A DNA stretch of 25,027 bases from CALCCV01 sp964388665 (GTDB lineage: Bacteria; Bdellovibrionota; Bdellovibrionia; Bdellovibrionales; Bdellovibrionaceae). The first letter of the stretch is position 1; each line of letters starts with the position of its first letter. The notes beneath the pieces are model-generated. The model was given only the letters and a program-made list of their open reading frames with translations. It was not told the origin of the DNA and made no database searches. The DNA lies in the NCBI GenBank assembly GCA_964388665.1, contig CAYMBJ010000059.1:1-25027 (forward strand). The letters run 5' to 3'. Position numbers and translations under genes: made by a program. Shown here one piece after another: positions 14,151 through 21,735 of this stretch.

Positions 14151-14208
14151 TTTCTTGGCGTCAAATCCCTAGCGGCCAGATCTCTATCGGCCAAATCTCT
14201 ACCTGGCA
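14151..14208 (-). repeat. 15-nt tandem repeats overlapping the methyltransferase stop codon
   Basis: On the minus strand the unit TGGCCGMTAGRGATY occurs about three times, with one or two decayed copies downstream. The methyltransferase stop TAG lies in the first unit and each following unit repeats a TAG in that frame. In another frame the same DNA reads RDLA/DRDLA/ARDL, like pentapeptide repeats, but I see no gene using that frame. Confidence 0.65.
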
Positions 14209-14906
14209 GAGCAGATGTAGGCAATGCCGCCATAGCCATAGTGATAGAGCATCCGCCACTGAATGGATGGATTGTCTTTATTAAACTCATTAAAGGCGCC
14301 AGCAACACCCGCCGATTCGCTGCCCTTGTATGAAAAAAAGTCATCCATAACCAAAACCGTTCCCAGCTGCAATGTTGGCTTTACAAAATCAAGCGCTAGG
14401 CGGGCAGGTGCCTTGAGATCACAATCGATAAAAACAATTCTAGATTTTTGAATTCCCAAAGAGTCAATGGTATTGATTTTTAAGGAGTCTTCAAAATAAC
14501 CTCGAACAATCTTCACTTGGTAACCGGCGGTTTGTTTTTCGATATTCTTTACGATCTTGTCAGCATCCACTGTGAACGTGTCATTCTTATAAAAAGGATG
14601 GGTGTCATCACTTTGAATTTTGCCAAAACCCGCAAAGGAATCAAAGCCATAAAACCTTGTGTGCACGGACCCAAGTTTTAGCATCTTTTTGTGAGTTCGC
14701 GTCGAAAACACAAAGGCGCTGCCCGTAAACACGCCAAACTCCAAATAGTCTCCATCCAACTGCTCCAGCGCCGTCAAATAAAAAGCCTTCTTCAGCGCGT
14801 AGTACTTGGCAATGTTGTGCTCAATCATTGGCGGAATCATCGAAAAAAAGCGCGCAGCCAAGTTTTGAAAAATAAGATTTTGCTTAAAAAACGATATTAT
14901 TTTCAT
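14199..14906 (-). CDS. TylF/MycF-family class I methyltransferase
   Basis: 235 aa, the usual length for the macrocin O-methyltransferase family. Signature parts: GDYLEFGVFTGSA (SAM-binding glycine loop, about 53-65), FYGFDSFAGFG (about 84-94), IDCDLKAPARLALDFVKP (metal-binding acidic site, about 158-175) and GTVLVMDDFFSYKG. Such enzymes methylate hydroxyls of sugars in antibiotics and surface glycans, so it probably O-methylates a sugar or nucleotide sugar here. ATG 14906 has AGGA about 8 nt upstream. It points away from the next gene (third GT-C) and towards the operon. The stop codon lies in a 15-nt tandem repeat tract, so the natural C-terminus may once have been longer. Confidence 0.85.
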   Translation of the reverse strand: MKIISFFKQNLIFQNLAARFFSMIPPMIEHNIAKYYALKKAFYLTALEQLDGDYLEFGVFTGSAFVFSTRTHKKMLKLGSVHTRFYGFDSFAGFGKIQSDDTHPFYKNDTFTVDADKIVKNIEKQTAGYQVKIVRGYFEDSLKINTIDSLGIQKSRIVFIDCDLKAPARLALDFVKPTLQLGTVLVMDDFFSYKGSESAGVAGAFNEFNKDNPSIQWRMLYHYGYGGIAYICSAR

Positions 14907-15099
14907 AGATTTGTCCTAAATTGCAAAACCCTAGTGCTACCGGATTTATCAGCTCCACACAAAAGAATTTGCCGCCTACCTCACGACGCAATATCAGTTA
15001 TTCGTCGCCCAACAATTTCTCGTTCCTGAGCCAATTTTGCGCTAGGCTCTCCAGCACAGTATTTGCATCTAGCCATTTGGCAGAGTGGGATTGTCAAAA

Positions 15100-16473
15100 A
15101 TGAAATCGTTAAGTCCTGGCCACAATCTGAGCTCCAATCAGAATCAGAGTCCAAACCAGAATCAGAATCAGTATCAGAATCAGATAAAATGGATCTGCAT
15201 TTTTGGTATATTGATTGGGATATTGTTTTTTGCTTACTCATTGCAAACCATGCTCAATGGTCCACATCAAATGCGGCAGGTGGCGTCGGTGTATCCCGCA
15301 TATTTTTATTGCACAGAAAATGCAGATTTTTTATATCCTAAAATTGGCGCTCGAGAAAATGAAGCTGGGGTTGCGATCAGTGAGTTCCCCATTTATGCCT
15401 ATGCTGTTGGGAAAATTTGCCAACTCAAAGGAAGCTGGGACGAAGCCACTCCGCGCGTTTTTTCTATTGTGATGGCTCTTTTGGCTGCGAGCCTACTGTA
15501 TTCGTTTGTTTCTAAACGATATGATGTTGTCGATCGCATGTCTCATCCGCGTCTGATATTTTTTAGTATTTTCTTTTTTGTGCCTATCACGTGGACCTTT
15601 TTCACGATCCCAATGCCTGAGTCCACAGCTCTGGTGTTTTATTTTTTTGCCGGCCACCTCTGGCAGTCGGCGCCAAAGACTCTTGGCTGGAAGTCATGGT
15701 TGGCATGCGCTAGTTTCTGTTTGGGATTCTTGATCCGCCCCTACTATGTGCTGCTCCTGTTTCTTTTTCTTCCGCATGTGGCGCAGATCATATTTGTACT
15801 GACATCCTGCATATTCTTGTTTTGGCTTTGGTATCGTTACTGGGCACCTCTCGTGACCACCAACCCCGGATACTTTGGCATCAACTTCGAATCAAAGACA
15901 CGCATTCTTGAAAGCCTTCCGCGGGCCTTTGCGCATTTGCCGGAACGAATTCTAGAGCATACGGCAGCAGTTGGCCTGGCGTCCTTTTTCTTGCTCCGGC
16001 ACAAACAAAGGTATCTCATACTTCTCTACATTGCGAGCGTCGCCATGATGTACGTTCTCAAGCCCACCCATGTTGCCGCTCACGCCTATTATTTGATGGG
16101 TGCTGGGGTGATTGCTGTGGTTGTACTGTTTTTATCCATGGCTGAAATGAAACCCAAATGGCAAGCTTGGTTTTTAGCGGGTCTATTTGTGTTCACCTTT
16201 AGCAATACCTGGCACAATTTTCGTATCAATCCATCTTTAGACGCGATTGCCGATCAGGTGGCAAAAGTCGGTGGCATTCCTGAGGATGCAAAAGTGGCTT
16301 CTTATATGGGGTCTTCTGCCTCTGAATGGCTGTACTACATTAAACGAACTGGTTTTGAACTCCCAGAGACGGCCTTTAAGGGCGCCTGCCCCGAAGGTGC
16401 GGAATACTATGTGATTCGTGAACCCGATGCGAAATTTCCTAACAATGTGCGAATTCATAACTGCACAAAGTAG
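15100..16473 (+). CDS. GT-C/ArnT-like membrane glycosyltransferase with Asn-Gln tail
   Basis: 457 aa with about nine to ten membrane helices. After the cytosolic tail comes a helix (WICIFGILIGILFFAYSL), then an external loop with RQVASVYPAYFYCTENADF, whose early acidic region fits the GT39-type active site. A later RPYYVLLLFLFLPHV segment and a small periplasmic C-terminal domain with two Cys (GACPEG, HNCTK) follow. It probably transfers a polyprenyl-phosphate-linked sugar outside the cytoplasmic membrane. ATG 15100 has GGGA about 9 nt upstream; GTG 15085 would add five residues and lacks a better site. Residues 13-28 are an Asn-Gln repeat. The gene is divergent from the methyltransferase, with roughly 190 nt between them in which I see no convincing promoter. 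Confidence 0.83.
   Translation: MKSLSPGHNLSSNQNQSPNQNQNQYQNQIKWICIFGILIGILFFAYSLQTMLNGPHQMRQVASVYPAYFYCTENADFLYPKIGARENEAGVAISEFPIYAYAVGKICQLKGSWDEATPRVFSIVMALLAASLLYSFVSKRYDVVDRMSHPRLIFFSIFFFVPITWTFFTIPMPESTALVFYFFAGHLWQSAPKTLGWKSWLACASFCLGFLIRPYYVLLLFLFLPHVAQIIFVLTSCIFLFWLWYRYWAPLVTTNPGYFGINFESKTRILESLPRAFAHLPERILEHTAAVGLASFFLLRHKQRYLILLYIASVAMMYVLKPTHVAAHAYYLMGAGVIAVVVLFLSMAEMKPKWQAWFLAGLFVFTFSNTWHNFRINPSLDAIADQVAKVGGIPEDAKVASYMGSSASEWLYYIKRTGFELPETAFKGACPEGAEYYVIREPDAKFPNNVRIHNCTK
15136..15183 (+). repeat. AATCAG hexanucleotide repeat coding Asn-Gln
   Basis: Eight hexamers in a row: AATCAG x2, AGTCCA, AACCAG, AATCAG x2, TATCAG, AATCAG. They code NQNQSPNQNQNQYQNQ in the N-terminal tail of the GT-C enzyme, immediately before the first membrane helix. 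Confidence 0.85.
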
Positions 16474-16520
16474 AAAATCTTTAGAGCCACTTTAAATCAG
16501 GGCGCGCCCAGAGATGAGTT

Positions 16521-17255
16521 CTAATGTTCGAGGCGAAATTTATAACGTCTGAATGCATAGAGATTCTTAATAAACTCCCAGATCGCCGAGAATTTTACAA
16601 AAGAGGCGCGATTGGCATTTTCAACAAAATGAATAGGACACTCGACCACGCGAAGATTGAGCTGGCTTGCACGAATCATGATTTCCGCGTCCACAAACCA
16701 ATCGTCAGATGTCAGCTTCATTTTCTTAAGAGCCTCCGCGCGAATGATCTTTGGTTTCGAATTGACGTCGCGATAGTTAGTATGAAAGAGCAGCCGAAAT
16801 AGGGAGTTAAAGACTTTTGAAATGATCCAGCGATAGATTCCGTCCTCACGGACCACCCGATAAGACTTAGCAAGATCCACTTTGTGTGACAAAGCATGAT
16901 ACAGCGGGGGCAAGATCGAATCGATAGGAAATTGGCCGTCACCATCAATGAAGCCGACAAACTCGCCACAAGCCACATCAAAGCCAGATCTGACGTCCCA
17001 ACCCATGGCCCCTTTTTTCTCAAGGCACAAGGCACGAGTGTGCGGAGTTTCTGCCGCCAATTTTTTTACGATATCAGGAGTTTTGTCGTCTGAACCTGGC
17101 CAATAGTTCCCTACCAAGATCAATTCGTACTTAATGTTCAGCCAAGAAAAAAGTGCGTGCACTTTATCAACAAAAGGAGGAATGGTTTCCTCGCCACGGT
17201 AGCAAAGAATCACCAGAGAAAATACAGTGTGATTATCTTGATGGCTCGTATCCAT
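16521..17255 (-). CDS. GT2 polyprenyl-phosphate glycosyltransferase
   Basis: 244 aa. DPM1/GtrB-like features: LVILCYRGEETI (about 14-25), ELILVGNYWPGSDD, MGWDVRSGFDVACGEFVGFIDGDGQ (split here: MGWDVRSGFD then GFIDGDGQF, the metal motif), and DVNSKPKIIRAE, which fits the N-x-K/Q-P-K signature. No C-terminal membrane helices of the GtrB type are visible. It would load a sugar onto undecaprenyl phosphate for use by a GT-C enzyme such as the upstream neighbour on the other strand. AGGAG lies 5-6 nt before the ATG. It diverges from the SDR gene over only 45 nt, so their promoters must be close together. Confidence 0.87.
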   Translation of the reverse strand: MDTSHQDNHTVFSLVILCYRGEETIPPFVDKVHALFSWLNIKYELILVGNYWPGSDDKTPDIVKKLAAETPHTRALCLEKKGAMGWDVRSGFDVACGEFVGFIDGDGQFPIDSILPPLYHALSHKVDLAKSYRVVREDGIYRWIISKVFNSLFRLLFHTNYRDVNSKPKIIRAEALKKMKLTSDDWFVDAEIMIRASQLNLRVVECPIHFVENANRASFVKFSAIWEFIKNLYAFRRYKFRLEH

Positions 17256-17300
17256 AGCCTCTCCTTTTGACAGAGTCTATCATCCAAGCTAGGTTGGTCA

Positions 17301-18179
17301 ATGGGAGAATGTTCGTTGCGAGTTTTGATCACTGGTGGCACCTCTAAAATTGGTCAATTGATGCTTGAGCGTGTGCAAAAGCTAGAACGCGTAAGCGAGA
17401 TCTTGTGCATCACAAGAAAGCACGTGGCTGCACAAGGAAAAGTTAAGTACCTCATTGCAAATGTCGAGGAGCCGCTTGACGAGACTCTCTTTTCTGGAGA
17501 GATCGATCTCTGCATTCATTTGGCAGCGCTGACACATTCGCAGGAACCAAAAAGCTATTACAAAACAAATCATGAAGGCACGCTCAATCTCATAAAACTG
17601 CTGCAGCAAAAGCAATGCAAAAAAGTGATCTATTTTAGTAGCCAAACTGCAGGCCTCAATGCTGGAGAATATGCACACTCAAAATTTCTTGCCGAACAAG
17701 CGCTGCTTCAGCGTGATTGGCAAACGCTCGTTGTTCTGCGCCCTGCAGAGGTCATGGGGTGCGGCGGATCGGAAGGAATTGACAAACTGCACGCCATCGC
17801 AAATCGGCTGCGCGTTTTTCCGGTGTTCATTGATTTTCGCACCATCTATTTTCATCCTATTCATGTAAATGGCCTTATCGAAGAAACTCTTAAGATCATT
17901 GTTGCCACTTTTGAGGACAATGGTGGAGTGAAGCACATCGAAATCCGGGGGCCAAAACTGTCGTCTTGGGCGCTCTTTTGCCGCTTTTTAAAACGGCAGT
18001 TTTGCCTACCAATTCCCGTGCCGCTGCCCCTGTTGGCCGAAACTGTAGAAATTATGCGTAGCTTCGGAATCCAGCTCTTTCCCAAAGATCAGATTGCAAG
18101 GCTGCGGGGTGTACGGGGCCAGAGTCCCCAAGAGGGCGTGCAAATGCAAGTAATCGAATGTGAGAGCGGACTTGGCTAG
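17301..18179 (+). CDS. NAD-dependent epimerase/dehydratase-like SDR
   Basis: 292 aa. An extended-SDR Rossmann fold: LITGGTSKIG (about 9-18, a GxxGxxG variant), IHLAALTHS, FSSQTAG with the catalytic Ser, and YAHSK (the YxxxK pair). After these, FRTIYFHPIHVNGL fits the substrate-binding half of UDP-sugar epimerases and dehydratases. It probably modifies a nucleotide sugar or a lipid-linked sugar for the cluster. The start is uncertain: ATG 17301 has only a weak upstream site, whereas TTG 17316 has GGGAG 8 nt before it and gives a compact start before LITGG, as TTG 4209 does for the HAD gene. The next gene is manC, 138 nt downstream. Confidence 0.85.
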   Translation: MGECSLRVLITGGTSKIGQLMLERVQKLERVSEILCITRKHVAAQGKVKYLIANVEEPLDETLFSGEIDLCIHLAALTHSQEPKSYYKTNHEGTLNLIKLLQQKQCKKVIYFSSQTAGLNAGEYAHSKFLAEQALLQRDWQTLVVLRPAEVMGCGGSEGIDKLHAIANRLRVFPVFIDFRTIYFHPIHVNGLIEETLKIIVATFEDNGGVKHIEIRGPKLSSWALFCRFLKRQFCLPIPVPLPLLAETVEIMRSFGIQLFPKDQIARLRGVRGQSPQEGVQMQVIECESGLG

Positions 18180-18317
18180 TGGCCTCACTATCGGAGTCAC
18201 TGCAAAGCGTTTTTTCTAGCCAGATCCGCGTGACAATGTCCATATATGCGCTATTTTCAATGATAATATGGTAAAAAATCAAACGAACTGATTTAATCTC
18301 TGAGTTCAGGAGCAACA

Positions 18318-19706
18318 ATGATCCCTGTAATCTTATCTGGCGGTAGCGGCACTCGACTCTGGCCAATTTCGAGGACCAAGTTTCCAAAACAGTTTTGCAA
18401 TATTTTTGAAGAGTCCTTGCAGCAGCTGACACTCAAGCGCCTCTCACATGTGGGCAATCCCTGGATCGTTACCAACTTTACTCTCCGCGACCTGACACTC
18501 AACTTGCTTAAAAACTTAAAGTTTCCAGAAGACCAAGTGATCTTCGAGCCCGAGTCGCGAAACACGGCGCCAGCGGTGGCCTTGCTGACGCACTACTTTA
18601 CTCAGATTGGCAAAGGCAATGAGGTGGTTGGTATCTTTCCGGCAGATCACCTTATCCAAAATGAAGCCAAATTTATTGAGATTTTAAAATATGCCGAAAG
18701 CCAGGTGCAACAGGACAAAATTGCCACACTGGGCGTGAGCCCAACCTATCCAGCAACCGGGTTTGGTTATATTGAAACGCAAAAAAAATCCGATGATAAT
18801 TTTAATGGCTTTTCCAGCACCCCCGTAGAAAACTTTTACGAAAAGCCGACGCTCTCCAAAGCCAATCAATTTATGAAGGCCGGCAATTTCTATTGGAATG
18901 CGGGAATTTTTGTTTTCAAAGTCTCCACTATGGTACAGGCCTTTTCCGAAATGGCTCCTGAGATGTGGAAGTCCGTAACAAAAATTAACAAAGACTTTAG
19001 CAATTTAAATGAAATCTACGCCAATCTAGAAAGTATCTCCATTGACTATGCGATCATGGAAAAGTTGGGCCCACAAAAACTTGTCTGTATCCCGTGTGAT
19101 GTGGGCTGGAATGACGTCGGCTCGTGGGATGCGGTTGCAGAGATTCTTGCTGAGAGCAAGCCCTATCCCAAGTCCCATCAGTATATGGCGAAGGACAACT
19201 TTGTAATCCCTTACCAACAGAGAACCTATTCCTTTTTAGGTGTCGATGACCTCATCGTTGTCGATACGCCCGACGCACTTTTGATTGCAAAAAAAGGCAC
19301 AACTCAGCGGGTGAAGGACGTGGTAGATAAGTTTCGCACCACAGATCCTCATCTCATTAGCACTCACACTTTTGAGAATCGACCCTGGGGAAAATTTGAA
19401 ATTCTTCGCGACAATCCAAAATTCAAATCCAAGGTAATGGAAGTTCTACCGGGTCAACAGCTCTCCTATCAAAGCCACAAAAGTCGCGAAGAGCACTGGA
19501 TTGTGGTTTCAGGTGAGGGCGAAGTTGTACTTAACGAAAAGACAATTCCCGTTAGCGCCGGAACTTACGTAAAGATTCCTCAGGGAGCCAAGCACCGCAT
19601 GCGCAACAAAGGCGACCAAAAACTCGAATTTGTCGAAGTGCAACTCGGAACCTATTTTGGCGAAGACGACATCACTCGCTACGAAGACGACTACAGTCGC
19701 GCATAG
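18318..19706 (+). CDS. manC: Mannose-1-phosphate guanylyltransferase / mannose-6-phosphate isomerase
   Basis: 462 aa, the full length of bifunctional type II PMI/GMP enzymes. N-terminal guanylyltransferase: VILSGGSGTRLWPISR (4-19) with PKQF, FEPESRNTAPAVAL, PADHLI, GFGYIE, YEKP, NAGIFVFK and CDVGWNDVGSWDAV. C-terminal cupin isomerase: RPWGKFEIL, QLSYQSHKSREEHW with the metal-binding Gln/His/Glu/His set, and PQGAKHRMRN. It makes GDP-mannose from mannose-1-phosphate and can supply mannose-1-phosphate from fructose-6-phosphate, feeding GDP-sugar-dependent glycosyltransferases. AGGAG lies 5 nt before ATG 18318. It may be transcribed from the 138-nt gap, which contains a GATAAT but no well-spaced -35 box. 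It converges with the cyclase-like gene with only 5 nt between stop codons. Confidence 0.95.
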   Translation: MIPVILSGGSGTRLWPISRTKFPKQFCNIFEESLQQLTLKRLSHVGNPWIVTNFTLRDLTLNLLKNLKFPEDQVIFEPESRNTAPAVALLTHYFTQIGKGNEVVGIFPADHLIQNEAKFIEILKYAESQVQQDKIATLGVSPTYPATGFGYIETQKKSDDNFNGFSSTPVENFYEKPTLSKANQFMKAGNFYWNAGIFVFKVSTMVQAFSEMAPEMWKSVTKINKDFSNLNEIYANLESISIDYAIMEKLGPQKLVCIPCDVGWNDVGSWDAVAEILAESKPYPKSHQYMAKDNFVIPYQQRTYSFLGVDDLIVVDTPDALLIAKKGTTQRVKDVVDKFRTTDPHLISTHTFENRPWGKFEILRDNPKFKSKVMEVLPGQQLSYQSHKSREEHWIVVSGEGEVVLNEKTIPVSAGTYVKIPQGAKHRMRNKGDQKLEFVEVQLGTYFGEDDITRYEDDYSRA

Positions 19707-19711
19707 CCACC

Positions 19712-21685
19712 CTATGCTGCGTGCCTTTTGTTTTGTTTTCTGATTCGCGCGAGTTCTTCACGCTTGAGGATTCGTTTAAGTGTCATCACATCATCATTAG
19801 ACGCAAAGTACACAGGGTCCACGGCCTTATAATGTCGCAACAGCTTTTCGGCCGCGATGATTCCTGATTTCTGCTGCACCGAAGTTTTTGATTTTAAAAT
19901 TTGCTCGAGCACCGACAAAATAGTCTTGTTGAGCTTTTTTTTCCCAAGTATAAAGATCGCCTCACTCTGCACCCTCGGATTGTGATGATGCAAAAACGGC
20001 TTGTAAAAACGATGATTCTTTTCAAAATGTGACAGGCTTTGCAGTGAATTGGCGGCAATGCGCGCCATCAGCGAACCAGTCAGCCTCTTAAGCTGAGTCA
20101 AAGTGTGCGCGTCCAAACCCACTTGAGTGTACAAATGACTGAGCATAGCCACCCAGCACGAATGATAAACCTCAGTCTCCCTGCTAATGGGTGCATTCAA
20201 TTGCTCTCGTATAATCTTAGTTCCCTTTTCCTTTAGCATTTGGGAACATGCCATCACCGGAAAGCTCTTCAAATATTGATAATACTGAATAAACAGATCT
20301 TTACTGCCTTCTTTCTGGCAGCTTGTCATCTCCTCCAATATCCGCAGAATGTCCAAATCAGATCTATAATAGACCATGGTCGTACTCTTCAGAGGCGGTG
20401 CCACCGGTTCCACCAAATCATTGGCAAAACAGATCGTTGTGTCAGAATCATATCCCTTGAGTCGCAGCGTCTTCGTGTAGCTGACTCGACACAAGTCTTG
20501 CAAATCTGTCAGCAGCGCCCCCTGAAAGCAAATTGTATTGCGATCCTTTTCCTCCACCAAAGACAAAAGCCTTACGGATTCAATCAATGGTTCGCCTAAG
20601 AAAAAGTAACCCTCATCCAACTTCAAAAACTCCAAATCGCCTAGCGAAAATGAACACTTGTTATAGAGCGGATGCCCCTGCACTTTGGTCAGCATCAATT
20701 GATTCGTCAGGCTCTGCAAACACGCAAAGGTCAGCCTCACCAACTCCTCATCCCTATCCCCCTGAAACATGAAAATAATCTCATCGCCCAGATACTGATA
20801 GATCTTTCCACCAAATCGCCCAATCACCTCATTGGCCAAATAAAAATACGAATTCAAATACTCAACCAACTCCTCTGGCTGCGCCGTCATGAACAGATTC
20901 GTATACCCATTCATATCAATCCTCGCAACACAGCACCTAATCGTCCGCGGAATCGGCAAATCCTTCTTCATCTCCTCATGTATCGCCGGAATCGCCGCAA
21001 TTTTCAAATCCTCGATCTGCTCTCGCAAGCTGTTCGAATTTCTTTGAGAGCTAAGTGACGCATTTAGAATCCTCTCTGCCTCTATGGAGCGGGGATGCAA
21101 GTCAATGACTTTGCCTTTGTTGCCACGAGAAATAAATTTGGAAATGTTGAGAATATCCCGTAATACAAAAAAGAATAGTAGTGCCGCCAAGCTAGTGACG
21201 ATGACGATATTGCGAATTAGGTAGCTGTTCCCTTCCGCGAGATTCTGCAGAATCAATGCTTTTGACGACTTTATTCCGCCAAGATTTACAATAAACTCGC
21301 CATGGTAAATAGTCTTTACTAGAAAACTCTCGCCTTCAAATATTGGAGCTTGTATAGGGTAAGGGTGTAAAACATTGGTTAATTTCGCCCCTCGCGCGTA
21401 GTAGCTTTGGACAACTTCACCAGTGACTGTTTTCCGCCTCACTATGAAAAAATCGAAGAGATTCTTGTCCACAGCATTGCGAAGAATATAGTCGAGCAGA
21501 GCTGTATTCCTTTCACGAAGCAATACCGAAGTGATCTCAGAGTGAACTTGCACCTGGGTACGCTTAGATTGAATCTCGGAATCAATTATTTCTGAAAATT
21601 CGAACACATAAATTCCCGTTGCCACGGTCACATACAATAACCAAAAAAAGCCTATTAAAAATAGGATTATGGATTTTTTCTTCAC
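19712..21685 (-). CDS. Membrane class III cyclase-like protein with helical C-terminus
   Basis: 657 aa from a GTG start. TM1 (about 5-27), an external sensor part (28-157), TM2 (158-176), a short linker, then a class III nucleotide cyclase-like domain (about 248-400) and a helical, HEAT-like C-terminal region (about 450-640). Both metal-binding Asp are present: Asp257 in RIDMNGYT and Asp301 in YLGDEI. The residues that choose the purine look changed: the usual Lys before the second metal site aligns with Gln298, the Asp in the MDYT-like position with Gly, and the transition-state Asn with Ile369, while Arg372 is kept. It may be a cyclase of altered specificity or a non-catalytic sensor. It lies 50 nt downstream of the large minus-strand gene and is probably co-transcribed. 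Confidence 0.8.
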   Translation of the reverse strand: MKKKSIILFLIGFFWLLYVTVATGIYVFEFSEIIDSEIQSKRTQVQVHSEITSVLLRERNTALLDYILRNAVDKNLFDFFIVRRKTVTGEVVQSYYARGAKLTNVLHPYPIQAPIFEGESFLVKTIYHGEFIVNLGGIKSSKALILQNLAEGNSYLIRNIVIVTSLAALLFFFVLRDILNISKFISRGNKGKVIDLHPRSIEAERILNASLSSQRNSNSLREQIEDLKIAAIPAIHEEMKKDLPIPRTIRCCVARIDMNGYTNLFMTAQPEELVEYLNSYFYLANEVIGRFGGKIYQYLGDEIIFMFQGDRDEELVRLTFACLQSLTNQLMLTKVQGHPLYNKCSFSLGDLEFLKLDEGYFFLGEPLIESVRLLSLVEEKDRNTICFQGALLTDLQDLCRVSYTKTLRLKGYDSDTTICFANDLVEPVAPPLKSTTMVYYRSDLDILRILEEMTSCQKEGSKDLFIQYYQYLKSFPVMACSQMLKEKGTKIIREQLNAPISRETEVYHSCWVAMLSHLYTQVGLDAHTLTQLKRLTGSLMARIAANSLQSLSHFEKNHRFYKPFLHHHNPRVQSEAIFILGKKKLNKTILSVLEQILKSKTSVQQKSGIIAAEKLLRHYKAVDPVYFASNDDVMTLKRILKREELARIRKQNKRHAA

Positions 21686-21735
21686 ATCAGCTTGTCGGCA
21701 AAAAGTGCTAGAATATTAAGATCCCCATGGATTTA

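Noticed and set aside
14084..14344. Minus-strand frame with RDLA-type pentads, like a pentapeptide repeat protein
   Set aside because: Only three weak units, and the frame runs into the shifted frame of the well-supported methyltransferase; treated as repeat DNA.
16500..16509. GGGCGCGCCC palindrome between convergent genes
   Set aside because: A 10-bp GC palindrome without loop or U tract cannot be called a terminator.
18173..18222. TGGCTAG / CTAGCCA inverted repeat after the SDR gene
   Set aside because: Seven-bp stem with a 36-nt loop; too weak for a terminator call.
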